NCBI GenBank assembly: GCA_002118135.1
Contig: BDIU01000368.1
Location: 1 to 54,936 of the forward strand
Length of the DNA stretch: 54,936 nt
Direction: 5' to 3'
Source of the DNA: Trebouxia sp. TZW2008
Taxonomy: Eukaryota; Chlorophyta; Trebouxiophyceae; Trebouxiales; Trebouxiaceae
In this document: positions 25,674-36,585 of the stretch, one piece after another
Layout of the letters: every line of letters starts with the position of its first letter
Position numbering within the stretch: position 1 is the first letter of the stretch
Notes under the pieces: model-generated
Database searches by the model: none
What the model was told of the DNA's origin: nothing
Seen by the model: only the letters and a program-made list of their open reading frames with translations
Position numbers and translations under genes: made by a program

Positions 25674-28600
25674 ATGTTCAGACTGTCTACCTTACATGCT
25701 GTGCTAAGACCACGGCAAGCACCCATCTCAGCTGGCTTTGACAACCCTGCACAACTGATCATGCTAGCTGCAATCAATCCTCAGGGGCTGCAGCAGCCTG
25801 ACACCCTGTGTAGTAGACACCGCTGGGAGTCTAGTAGACAGCAGGCAGCCGTCAGCCAAGCTCTGACTGGTCTTCTTGGTGCCCTTGTCTCTTTCCAGGT
25901 GAAGTCTTTGGGTACAGTCAGCCGCACAGATCTTCCCCCTACCAGCAGCAACAACAGTGGCATCATTGAACAACATCAGGTCACTGGCAGCAGCACCAGT
26001 AGCAGCAGCGGCATCAGCAGCAGCATCAGCAGCAGCAGTGGCGACATCAGCAGCAGCAGCAGCAAGCTTGAAGCAAGTAGTAGCAGTGCCAGCAGCAGCG
26101 GCAGCAGCAACAGTGGCAGGTTTGACGCAAGAACCAGCAGTCAAGCCGCTTCTAGCCCATCCAATGCGTCACATGCAACAGATGTCACCCACGTGTCAGG
26201 CAGTTGGAGGAATGGTGCTCATGCATCTGTGGTTTTGGCTGCCAGCTTGCATATGCTGCAGAACATGAACCAAGCTGCCAAGCAACGAGATTGGGCGGCA
26301 GTGAAACGCCTGTTTGACGCAAAACTGGCTGAGCAGGTATGTTTGAGCTTGCAATTGCCTTGAAATGTCTGCAGATTTGATGGCAAGCAGTGCTCATGCA
26401 TCTCGGCATCTTGGCCATTTATGGCTGAGCGCAAAGGTTTAAGCACCTGAATGCCATCATTGATACAGCTATCATGCTCATTATCTGTTCTGATGCTTGA
26501 TCCAGCACTGAGGTTGCACCACTACATGCCCAATGTGTTGTCCTTCGTTGTGACCACAATTGTGATCATCATTGATCCTGTTGTCATTACAATCACCATC
26601 AACACTGCCACCACTATACTGTAGGTGAAGTACGGAGCAGCAATAGGGATGTACCACCACATGCTCAAGGCACATGCATCTCTGGGTGAGCCAGCGCAGG
26701 CAGTGGCCCTTATCAAGGACATGAGAGCCAAAGGCCTGCCCCTCAGAGCCTCCACATGCTCCCTACTCATATCAGCTTTCTGCAAAGCCAATGCTCTTCA
26801 GGTCAGTATCCGTACCTGAGTGCTCTGACTCAAGAAGTGTACCTTATTAAGGCCTGGGTTTTGTGAATCAGCAGATGTAACTCATCAAGGGCATGAGAGC
26901 AAGAGGTCTGTCCTTCAGGGTCTCCACTTGCTCCCTCCTCATCTCAGCTTTCTGCAAAGCTAATGCACTGCAGGTCAGTACAGGTCTGTACCAGAGATCT
27001 GTGTATTGTACTGCAATTAGTGTAGATCATCAAGGCCTGAGTACTGTACCTCATTAAGAGCATGAGGGCAATGGCCTGCCCGTTAAAGCATCCACATGCT
27101 CCCTGCTCATATCAGCTTTCGGTGAAGCTAATGCACTTCAGGTCAGTATCCATACCCAAGTACTCTGATTCAAGAATTGTACCTTATCAAGGCCTGAGTA
27201 CCGTGAATCATGAGGTGTGACTCATCAAGGACATGCGACCAAGAGGCCTGCCCCTCAGAGCCTCCACACGCTTCCTACTCATATCAGCATTCTGCAAAGC
27301 TAATGCACTTCAGGGCAGTATCCATACCTGAGTACTCTGATTCCTCTGACTCAGAAAGTGTAGCTCGTCATGGTCTGAGTACTGTAAATCAGCAGGTGTG
27401 GCTCATCAAGGACATGAGAGCAGGAGGTCTGCCCCTCAGAGCTTCCACATGCTCCCTGCTCATATCAGCTTTCTGTAAAGCCAATGCACTGCAGGGGAAC
27501 ATCAAGCACTTGAGTACTGTGAGCTAAGAAGCATGTTGTATTCATGGTTGAGAACCGCAAAATATCCATGTGTAATCTTTTAGGGCATGAGGGCAAGAGC
27601 CCTTCCCCTCAGGGCTTCTTTTTAGCATGCTTGCTCCTAGTGTCAGGTTTCTGCAAAGCCAATTCAGAGTGCAGGTGCAATGTTTGAGTCCAGTAAAGCA
27701 CTGGAGTGTGCACTGCAAAGCACCCTTCAGCAGGGACGTGTATGAAATCGTGCCTGACCAAGGAGTAATGTGCTATAATCAAAACGCAATCTGGCAAGTG
27801 CACATCCACTCACAGCATTGATGCACAGATCACAGCGTGTAAGCAGTTATCAACTGTCAATGCACACCATGACGGATGCCTTGCTACAGCTGCAGAGTAC
27901 TGTGCCTTAGAGGTTGTAGACACCTTCATGGCAAATGGCATGCTCATAGCCGCTGCGCTGTCTGCCCAGTCTGGACTACAGATGATGCAGCACTAAATGC
28001 TGATTAACACTTTGCTGAATAGTGATGCATGCCATGCAGGATGCCTTGCTACACCTGCAGTGCACCGTGCCGCACGAGTTGGTCGACACCTTCATGGTCA
28101 ACGGCATCCTGATAGCTGCTGCGCAGTCTTTAAAGGCTGAACCGCTGATCATACAGCAATGTCTTGACGTTCTTGATGAACACGAGCTGTTGTGGGATTC
28201 CACAACATGGCGGCAGATGTTCCGCTTGCAGGTATACATGCCACCATAAATTCTCTCTTTGTCAGGACACTTGGTGCATAAGGACATTCTTGATGTAAAA
28301 ACAACCCAATTGCAAACCAATCACTGCATTGTGATTGCAGTGGTCCCTCTGAGAAAAGACATTTTGCTGCAAGGACAGTTTTCTTGGTACCCAAAGCAGT
28401 TGTCACAAAGCGAATTCACTGTTCCTGCATACCTATAAGCATTGCTGCATGGCTGCATGCTCTCTTGCAGTGCAACATTCTCAATAACAGCAGACACAAC
28501 AATGAGAGCCAAAACATTGCGTCTTTTGTTGTTTGCATATGCGTGACTGACGCGCCCATGTTCTTGACTTGATGCAGCTGTGACTGTTGCACTGAAGCCT

Positions 28601-31600
28601 CATGACATCTGTATGGGCACACTGTTTGTTGTTGTCAGCGTGCATGTTGCTCGTAGGGCGTGTGCATGCATGTTGCCTGTTGCCAGTCAGTTGCTGCCTG
28701 GACCTTGTTGTTGCCTGAGCCCAAGCCTGCCCTAGGCATGGTCTGCTACACTTGCCATGCATGCAGTTCTCTTGTACCACACTATGCAGTGGCGTACAAA
28801 CACATCAAAACGCTCCTGTCCATGCTCACAACAGCTTGGACGCGTGCCCTCTGTATACAGGCATTAGCAAATGACCTGGACGGCATTCAACAGCTGAAAG
28901 CCCATTTGGATGAGAGTCCCTTCAAGCACGATCCTGAGGTCCACACTGCACATGTTAGGTGGGGTGCATCATTGGAATGCGAGGCATGCCTGCTGTGCTA
29001 GCGCCCAGTTTTAGTTTGCAATCTTGAAACGCGCTGCTCATGCAGGCTGAGGTGTAATTGCGCATTGCATGAAGCAATCCTTGCATACTCATGTCAGTGC
29101 AATGCCAGGTGGTCACTGGCCCCTGAAGTGTGCAGCTATCAACATGCAAGACTGCTCAGTGTTATGTGAGGTTTGCCTGCTATGTCTGAACCAAGACTCA
29201 TGCTGTTTGCTGTGTCACAAGCACTGCACCCTTCACACCGGTCTGTTGACCATGTCAGGACCAGTACAATCATTTTGAACCTACTATCAGACTCATCAGC
29301 TTGTTGCATACAGCACAAGCCAGTAATTGTGTCTGTGCAGGGCGCTGTGCAGCTGTCAACAGCTTGAACCTGCTCAAGAAGCTCTTGACAAGCTGCTGCT
29401 CCTGATCACTCCATCCCACACTCGTACACGTCCACACGCTGCTCCACATCAGGAAGGTCATCAGCTTCACTCTCAAGCGCAGCCAACACCCCCATCAGCT
29501 GCGACAGCCCAAGTAAGCAGTCAGCAACAGGACCGTCAGCATCAACAGACAGCATTTGCAGAGAGCCAGCAGCATGCTATACAGCAGACGCCAAATCAGC
29601 TGGGTCAATCATCGCAGGCAGTGGCAGCAGCTAGCCAGCCGCATGCTACACAGCAACAGCAGGCAGCTGGGCCCAGGCCAAATTGCTTGGATCAACGTCA
29701 ACAGCTAGCATCTGCAGGCAGCCTGCAGCACGTTTCACGTCAAAGGTCAACTGCGCGGAAGCCAAACCAGCTGACTGAACCCAGAGAAGCAGTGTCTGCA
29801 GCGTGCCAGCAAGATGATGCACAACAAAGAGCAGCTGGGAATCCTGATATACCCCAACAGCTAGAATCTGCAGGCAGCCAGCAGCATGCTTCACATCATC
29901 AGAGGGCAGATTGGCACAAGCCCAACCTGTTCCTAGGCATCATGGATAGAAGGCATCGCTGGAAAGGGGCGCACAGGGCTGCCAGACCTGCCCTAGGCCC
30001 AGGGCTGGTAAAAATGATGCTGGAGGCTTGCCATTCTGTGATGACCCTGGCTGAGAGGACTGGCCGGCATGACATGCTGTTGCCACTTGTGCACAGCATG
30101 CAGCAGGTGCTGTTCTGCCACTGCTGGCTTTTCAAGCAACTTCGTGTCATATATGAGACCAAGCTCTCCTCCACAGCTGCTGTTGTACTTGGGCACTGCT
30201 GAAGATGGCCCCTTGTGACTACACATCACATCGGTGCTCTGCTCTGCACTTGCTGGCTTCTTGCATATCTGCTGTTGTGTGGCTCAGCCCTGGTCAAACC
30301 CCTGAAGGCCTGACACTGTGTTGTGGTTCTGGCTGAGGGGACTGGTCGCCATAACACGCTGTTGCCGCTTGTGCACAGCATGCAACAGGTGCTGCTCTGC
30401 TACCAATGATCATCATCATGATAATAATGTCGATTGTGGTCATGCTCACACAAGTGTAGCATACATGCTGGGTGCATGTGACCTAGGGCACGTCTTGCTG
30501 TGCTGCCGGCAGGTGTGCAGGCAGGCAAAGCCATTGCAAACTTCTTCATGCAGACAGCAGGAGCAGTTCGCATGGGTCACATGACAGGCCTTCACCTGAG
30601 CTTGCAGCTCGTGGCCATGCTCAATGACTCCTTGGTCTGATGAACTCCTCTGTCTGGTCCTCTAGCCAGGTACATAACCTGGCACAGCTGTCAAGAACTC
30701 CATCATGCGGGCAACACAGCACCAGGGGCAGTCACCAGAGCAGCTGGAAAGCCACTCAAGGGGGCCACAGGAGTCGGGGCTGCAGACCCAAGCAGACCTT
30801 CAATGCGCTGCTTACAGAACCGTTCAAGTGACAAAACGTGATTTTTTACTGCAGGCAGGTGTGCGCCCTGACACAGCCATTGGGAACTCCCTGATGCGGG
30901 CAGCGCAACACCAGGGGCAGTCACCAGAGCACTTGGAGGGATACTTGCAGGGATTGCAGGAGTTGGGTCTGCAGCCCACTGAGCAGACCTTCAATGTGCT
31001 GCTTACAGAACCCGTCAAATGACAAAACATTGTTTGGTACTGCAGGCAGGTGGGCGACCTGACACAGCCATTGAGGACTCCCTGATGCGGGCAGCGCAGC
31101 ACCAGGGGCAGTCACCAGAGCAGCTGGAGGGACACTTGCAGGGGTTGCAGGAGTTGGGTCTGCAGTTCACTGAGCAGACATTCAATGTGCTGCTTGCAGA
31201 ACCCTTCAAGTGACAAAACATTGTTTGGTACTGCAGGCAGGTGTTCGACCTGACACAGCCGTTGAGAATTCCCTTATGCGGGCAGCGCAACACCAGGGGC
31301 AGTCACCAGAGCAGTTAGAGGGACACTTGCAGGGATTGCAGGAGTTGGGTCTGCAGCCTACTGAGCAGACCTTCAACGTGCTGCTCAGAGCCCATGCAGC
31401 TGTTGGCAACCTGGGGGCTGCATCTGAGGTCATGGACAGAATGAGTGCAGCTGGTACGCACTCTATACTCAAACAAGTCTCAAGAGAAAAGTCTAGACCA
31501 TGCTTTCAGGCAGCATGGCAGCAGATTTTGTACTCTTTTTAGATATGTTTCAGCAAGATGCTGGTGGGACCAGACAAGCTGTCTGCCAAGAGAAACAGCT

Positions 31601-34600
31601 AGCGAGGCTGGTGCTATGCTGTTACTCATGCTGTGCTGATGTGGTTCAATGTGGCAATCCATTAGAAGCAAAAGGCAGGTGTATGGTCAGTCATGCATTG
31701 AAGTGCCTTCTCATCTTTGCTGGAAGCTTCTGCTGCAGCTGCTGATGGCATGATACTCTCTATATCTGACTGTCATTCATCACATGCCATGGGCAGAGGC
31801 AAACCCCACTCATGTGTCGTGGAGGCATTGAATGCGTTTTCTTGTGTAGAACCATCGTTCAAATGCAGGTGTTGTTCCTGGCCGTCATTCCTTCAATGCC
31901 TTGCTAGAAGCTCACGCTGCAGCTGCTGACATCCCAGGAGCTGCAGCAAACTATGAGCTGATGAAAGACCACGGCATCAAGGCAGACCACTGCACCTTCA
32001 TTGCACTCTTCATGGTATGCTGCCTCAACCTTGCTGGTTGCTGCTCCCAAGGCAGCAATGCAGGGCTGCCTGTGTAAATCAGAGGCCCCTTTTATGATGC
32101 CTTTCTTTTCCTGCCTCAACACCTACCAGAATTGTATGACCCATGCAATGACCCCTGCATGTTGCTGCATTGCCTAGGAATGCTGCAGCATCATTTGCCT
32201 TCTGTGTCATGAAAGCATGCGACATATGGCTAGCAGTGTGCACTGGTTGCTGCATCTTACTGCCCTGTTTATGGTACGCTGCTACAACATCTGCGTTTGT
32301 GATTACATGCAGGCAGTCAAGAATCAGTCGCAGGCAGCATATTTGCACAGCACAGCTTCCAGCCCAGTGGAGAGGCACCAGCGCGTTGCAGAAAGGGAGG
32401 GCATTTCCCAGCTGCTGCAAGAATGGGTGGCTGACATGAAGGCAGCAGGGCTGAAGCACATCAGCCCTTCCCTAACAGCCCTAGTGCAGGTCAGCTTAGC
32501 TACAGTATTGGGTCTATCTGTCTGTGTTTCACTTGATTGCACTGAGGCAAGGCAATTCTCAAGCTTCTGCATAAACGGCGACTGACGCGAAGGCAGCAGG
32601 GCTGCAGCACCCTCTCCCTGACAGCCCTAGCGGAGGTCAGATCTGCTACCTTCTTTGGTCTGTCTGTCTGTCGGGAAGTCAGTGGGTAGCAGCGCGGGAG
32701 GCCTTTTGAACTTGTTGCATGATTGGGTGGCTGGCACGAAGGCAGCAGGGCTGCAGCACATCAGCCCCTCCCTAACAGCCCTAATGCATGCTGTCAGGCC
32801 CAATCTGCCTGCCTCTGATGCAATACAAAGTGTTTGACAGCCTTACATCTTGCTCGCGGCGTATGACCACATGCTTGACTGTGCAACAATGGTGCACCTG
32901 CTCCTTGACAGCTCTTCTGTTTTCTTCAGGCATATGTGCACACGTTTGACTCCTCAAATGTGGTGCGCCTGTTGAGAGCGTCATGGACTACTCCAGATGC
33001 TGTCAGGCCCAATCTGCTGACCTATAGTGCTTTGCAACAATTTCTTGAATCTGGAGCATCATACACTCAATCCATTGGTAGCAAATCAGCACAGAACTGC
33101 TTGACATCCCTATGCCTTCATGCAGGCATATGGCCACACATTTGACTTCTCAAAGATGGTGCATTTATTGAGAGCGTCGTGGACCACTCCAGATGCTGTC
33201 AGGCCCAATCTGCTGACCTACAACGCAGCCATCAGCGCCTGCTGTAGAGTTGGCAATGTGGGAAGAGCATCACGCCTTCTTCATGAAATGGTGCGTACCA
33301 AGCAGCCCCTGCACAAGCTACTCCTACATGCGAAAGGACATGCCTTGACGGTGTCAACAAATGCAATTCAAAGGAAATTTGCTTTTGGCCGGCTGTGTTC
33401 TGCTTGTCGCATTTGTGCATTTCATGCCTTCGGTCCGCATCTGCAGTTGCAGGCAATGCTTCTGCAGTCTCTGTGAACAGCCATGACAACAGCATTTATG
33501 ACTAGCGCTTGTTTGTGTCTATACAATCGACTGTGCATGCACTTGTATGTCTGACATGCAAACTTGGTTGTGTAGTGCGCGTTAACACAATCTGCTTAGC
33601 TTCCATAGAGTGTGGAGCAGGCCTGACATCTACAGAGCTTGATTTGCTCGCCATGTCTTAGTCAATTTTACTGAGGGAAGTTTAATGTGCTGCAGACAGC
33701 AGGAGGAATTTTGCCAGATGTGCATACCTATACCTCCCTTATCAGCGGCTGTGGATTCAGCAGAGACTCGCACACTGCCAAGCAACTGGTAAGCAATGTC
33801 CCATACCTCATACAAGTTCAAAAGCATGCTTTTCAGCCTGTGTGTATCAAACGGTGCTGAAAACAGAGTACTTGCAGGCAGTATTGCTTTGTCCGCTGTG
33901 CGATCACTTGCATTGGAAAGCTGCTTCTGAGCTTTCATTATGTCAGGCTGACACAATGTGCGCTTTGCCTTGGCTGCGTACAAGCTTCTGATACATATTC
34001 ACGGAGAATACGCATTACTATGTTTTGGCTGCTTTTAGCTGCTGCCTACTTTGTGTGCGCGAAGTGCCTGAAGTTTGATCCTGTCAGAAGACAATTGCGC
34101 AAACAATCATAACAAGCAAGAAAGATGCAGTGCTCAATGCGCAGGTGGTTTGCTGACAATGGTTGCAATGTGCTGTTGACCAAGTCAATCTGCAGAGTGT
34201 TCCATGCATCGTGAATTTGTTTGCTGTCTCTCAAGTGCTAGCATTTGCTGCAGTGGACAGAGATGAGACATCAAGGCATTCAGCCTACACCTTACACATA
34301 CAGCGCAAAGGTCAAGGTTGAGAGCAGTGTGGGTGACTTCAATGCGGCTCTGCGCACTGTGCAAGAGATGCAAGCCCATGGCATCAAGCCAGATAAGAGC
34401 ACCTGGCATGTCATTTTGTCTATGGCGCAGCAGATGAGCAGAGCAGATATCATTGAACAGGTGAATTGTATTATTAGCCACAGAAACGTTTGTGGCTGCA
34501 GATGCCTGCACTCTCATTTGCACTTTCTGCTGTATGCAGTAAGGTTTTGTTGTGAAGTTCCTCTTAGATGTCCAGCAAACAGCCAGCAATATGCAGCTTG

Positions 34601-34906
34601 GACTGCTGTTATTGTGCTCCAAAGTCAGCCCATTCAGATGTTGAAACACCTTCTGTTTGCAATACATGACATTGATGCAATTGTGATTTTCAGGTGAAGC
34701 TGCAAGCAGGACTTAGTGAGAGTGATCAGTCTATAGTGTCAGCATCAACCAGTCTGACCCCAGCTGCAACACGCTCTGTGAATGCTGCCACGCCAGTTAT
34801 GCAGCAAAATGAGATGCAAGACACAGCAGAAAATGATCTCGAGGAGTCTGGATGGTCATCAGGATTTGAAGAATCTGATGATGACATGATAGGCGGGCCC
34901 TTCTAA
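25674..34906 (+). CDS. Pentatricopeptide repeat (PPR) protein, organelle RNA factor
   Basis: Thirteen exons join in phase into 1075 codons: 25674-26336, 26625-26801, 28040-28231, 28861-28958, 29341-30106, 30521-30634, 31237-31453, 31869-32014, 32313-32489, 33126-33290, 33696-33788, 34254-34460, 34694-34906. PPR repeats are clear in PAQAVALIKDMRAKGLPLRA, TFNVLLRAHAAVGNLGAAS, GRHSFNALLEAHAAAADIPG, LLTYNAAISACCRVGNVGRA, HTYTSLISGCGF and PYTYSAKVKVESSVGDFNAA. PPR proteins bind single-stranded organellar RNA to stabilise, splice or translate it. The first exon is rich in Arg and Ser with a long Ser tract and may include a transit peptide. Exon 5 is a 255-codon Gln/Ala/Ser-rich spacer. The C-terminus is acidic (DLEESGWSSGFEESDDD). 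Which organelle and transcript it serves is unknown. Its introns hold the densest ghost-exon arrays of the window. Confidence 0.88.
25987..26118 (+). repeat. AGC-rich poly-Ser coding tract in PPR exon 1
   Basis: Imperfect AGC/GGC/AGT triplets encode an almost pure Ser/Gly stretch that remains in frame. The related intergenic tract at 25511-25575 suggests a shared origin or independent slippage. Confidence 0.85.
26870..27680 (+). repeat. Array of five ghost copies of the first PPR exon
   Basis: The segment coding IKDMRAKGLPLRASTCSLLI and SAFCKANALQ (true exon 26625-26801) recurs at about 26876-26973, 27045-27142, 27210-27315, 27400-27496 and 27580-27670, with a period of about 167-182 bp. Each copy carries its own lesion. 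Copies 2 and 4 have stops just after the acceptor (GATGTAA, GTGTGA). Copy 3 lacks an AG acceptor. Copy 5 is open, but its donor is CAG|GGG. Copy 6 is frameshifted. Only the first copy has both splice sites and frame. Confidence 0.9.
27870..27975 (+). repeat. Ghost copy of PPR exon 3 head
   Basis: GATGCCTTGCTACAGCTGCAG.. repeats exon 3 (GATGCCTTGCTACACCTGCAG..) 165 bp upstream. It continues through the CACCTTCATGG...GGCAT segment before diverging, and an in-frame TAG and other stops are present. Confidence 0.85.
30320..30402 (+). repeat. Ghost copy of PPR exon 5 tail plus donor
   Basis: It encodes LAEGTGRHNTLLPLVHSMQQ followed by GTGCTG, matching the true exon end LAERTGRHDMLLPLVHSMQQ|GTGCTG at 30106, about 280 bp downstream. 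Confidence 0.88.
30663..31236 (+). repeat. 191-bp tandem array of three ghost copies of PPR exon 7
   Basis: Units start near 30665, 30855 and 31046, and the true exon starts at 31237. The last two intervals are exactly 191 bp and the first is about 190 bp. Units 2 and 3 keep the CTGCAG acceptor and about 55 intact codons (PDTAIGNSLMRAAQHQGQSPE..). All units then swap the true continuation RAHAAVGNLG for TEP(F/V)K followed by a stop. Unit 1 is more decayed. The copies are so alike that exon choice depends on the exon's 3' half, which is present only once. Confidence 0.93.
31672..31755 (+). repeat. Ghost copy of PPR exon 8 head
   Basis: GCAGGTGTATGGTCAGTCATGCATTGAAGTGCC..GGAAGCTTCTGCTGCAGCTGCTGA repeats the exon 8 head 190 bp upstream (acceptor GCAG at 31675 and 31865). 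Frameshifts are present. Confidence 0.8.
32573..32795 (+). repeat. Two ghost copies of PPR exon 9 tail
   Basis: The block coding KAAGLKHISPSLTAL and the donor is repeated at about 32588-32640 (GAGGTCAG) and 32715-32792, downstream of the true junction at 32489. Both carry substitutions and altered donors. Confidence 0.85.
32930..33062 (+). repeat. Ghost copy of PPR exon 10 head
   Basis: It begins TTCAGGCATATGTGCACACG and encodes LLRASWTTPDAVRPNLLTYS. It lies 193 bp upstream of the true exon 10 (LLRASWTTPDAVRPNLLTYN) with intact acceptor and frame. The continuation AAISACCRVGN and the donor are missing. A shorter third fragment (GCTGTCAGGCCCAATCTGCC) lies near 32791. Confidence 0.88.
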
Positions 34907-35543
34907 GCACATCTTATGAGAGACAGCTGTCATCTGGTTTCATTTGATAACATGCGCAGCTTCCATTGACATACTTGTGTGTTCAATACAAAGCAACGAA
35001 CAACAGGTACAACCACAGCTGCACAAAATGTTGTTGTGAAGTTCAAACAAACTAGCAAATGGTGAGCAACAGCAACAAATAGTGTAGCAAAGATCAACAT
35101 TTTTATTGAGTCACATGAAAAGCACAGATGTTTTATTGAAACGAAAGTGTGCTACGAACAGCATTCGCAAAAGTGTCAAGCTTGATGTCAGAGCTAGCAA
35201 CATCTGTCCCAGCACCCCTGACATGCTATAGCAGACCTGTCTATTGCAGGAAGGCATCCATGTTTGGGTGTTCAAAGGTTACAGTCATCACTGAAATGCT
35301 CTGCAGAGAGGCATTGGCAGCTTGCAGGAGCAAAAGCCTCCAACACTGCTTGCTCTGCACTGTCCAGCACTGTCATATGGCCCAGAACAGCAAGGCACAG
35401 CCTCAAGGCAGAAAATGCCTCCTGGATCTCTGACTGAGAAATCTATGTATTGACCTTCCTGTCTCTTTCTTGCTTTCAGTAGGGCCAGCTGATTCTGGTG
35501 ATGAACATCAGGAGAATCCACCGGCTGAGCCCCTGTCATGCAG
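34907..35543. other. Region between PPR gene and the minus-strand membrane frame
   Basis: This holds the 3' flank of the PPR gene. The stretch 34980-35140 is AT-richer, and its minus strand has two AATAAA-like motifs near 35100 and 35132, which could end a minus-strand transcript. A minus-strand open frame (35288-35510) may be an extra 3' exon but shows no domain. Confidence 0.3.
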
Positions 35544-36245
35544 TCAGCCCGTCTGTTCCAATTTGCTGCAATGTCTGCTTGGCCAGGATTGCGAGAACTG
35601 AGAGCACTGCCAGGGTAGCCAACGCTGTGATGGCTTTGATGCGAGACTGGGGAAGCACAGTCGGCATCCATGCTGGCACACTCTGAGTGTCACAAGTCCT
35701 GTGTAGTCCCGCACTGAGAAGCAGAGACTAGTTGAGGATGGCAGTACTCGAAGGCTAACGATACTGAGCTGAAGGTGAGCTGAATCTGATAAGTGGCTGA
35801 CGAGCACCGCAGGGATCACAATGTAACTGAGGGAAGTCAGCAAGACGACTATAGCTGTCGTGTGCAGCGCTGTTCGCCCCTGCGATGCGCTGATCAGTTC
35901 AAATCCGGGCAGCCGTTGTAGGGCAGTGCAACAGGGAAGACAGGAAAGCTTTGCTTGCGGTGCAGCAAAGCTAAGTCTTTGGGAAGCTTGCCGAGCTGTG
36001 ACTAGAACTTGCGGCGCTTTGCGGAGCTGTAAGTGTCTGCTGCGGACTTCAAAGTTGATCTTTTCAAATATCTGGACACACGATCCAAGCAACGGACCAA
36101 CATCCGCAGCTTCGCAATTTCTGCTGTGTTGCACCTCCAACTGCAGCTGCGCAACGCTTCTGCTGACTTGTGCAATACAACAGCGGAGCTTGGCAAGCAA
36201 GCCAGGCCCATGCACAAAAACTTGAATTGCAGGAAATCCCAGCAA
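35544..36245 (-). CDS. Hypothetical membrane protein, model uncertain
   Basis: An unbroken minus-strand frame of about 233 codons contains one strong hydrophobic segment (TTAIVVLLTSLSYIVIPAVL). A better second transmembrane helix (ITALATLAVLSVLAILA) lies in another frame just downstream. A short intron (donor GTATCG near 35763, acceptor CCAG near 35674) would join the two in phase and end at 35536. I recognise no family and have no conserved motif to anchor the frame. The region is GC-richer than the surrounding introns, as other 5' coding exons here are. It is divergent from the amidase gene. It may be a real two-helix protein or a chance frame. Confidence 0.35.
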   Translation of the reverse strand: MLGFPAIQVFVHGPGLLAKLRCCIAQVSRSVAQLQLEVQHSRNCEAADVGPLLGSCVQIFEKINFEVRSRHLQLRKAPQVLVTARQASQRLSFAAPQAKLSCLPCCTALQRLPGFELISASQGRTALHTTAIVVLLTSLSYIVIPAVLVSHLSDSAHLQLSIVSLRVLPSSTSLCFSVRDYTGLVTLRVCQHGCRLCFPSLASKPSQRWLPWQCSQFSQSWPSRHCSKLEQTG

Positions 36246-36585
36246 ATTAACAGAATTTTGCTTGATCAGTCATACGATCATGAACGAGCTCCTTTCCTTG
36301 CATCCGTCCTTGCGCAGCGAGACCAAATGCAGCTTGCACCTGCAGATGCGATGCCGTATCTGTCAATAGTTCCTTGCTGATGCTTGCGCTTCGAGCAGCT
36401 CGCGTGCCCCGCCATGCCTGCTTTGGCTGTTCTTCAAGACACACCAGACTGAGATCCAAGCTACAGCGCCGTGCTCGGTCCGGTGAGCTTGCCGAGCCAA
36501 TTTGATACAATTTTGCATTCTATGCCGCTCGACGCTTTGCATGTCGAGGCTCAGCTTCGTCCTTGTCTGCACTGTAGCTCACGGC
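36246..36585. promoter_or_regulatory. 5' region upstream of the amidase
   Basis: This short space lies between the hypothetical minus-strand gene and the amidase start. The amidase frame remains open upstream with another ATG at 36541 (MSRLSFVLVC...), which would add a hydrophobic leader. No promoter motif was identified. Confidence 0.35.

Noticed and set aside
26870..27680. Five additional PPR repeats of the protein
   Set aside because: Each lacks an acceptor, donor or open frame, and the phase of the flanking exons (26801 to 28040) is already satisfied without them.
30663..31236. A CRISPR array or satellite, because of the regular 191-bp spacing
   Set aside because: Units are long, contiguous and clearly coding-derived copies of the adjacent exon, with no short repeats separated by unique spacers.
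32930..33062. An extra or mutually exclusive PPR exon 10
   Set aside because: The frame and acceptor are intact, but there is no donor at a useful position and the last part of the motif is missing.
35100..35135. AATAAA-type polyadenylation signals for a minus-strand gene
   Set aside because: They are only short AT-rich matches. Green algal 3' ends often use other signals, and no reliable gene end lies nearby.
36541..36585. An upstream ATG giving the amidase a hydrophobic leader
   Set aside because: It is possible, but starting at 36586 places the catalytic Lys, Ser, Ser at the same positions as recalled for Arabidopsis AMI1, so the shorter form is preferred.
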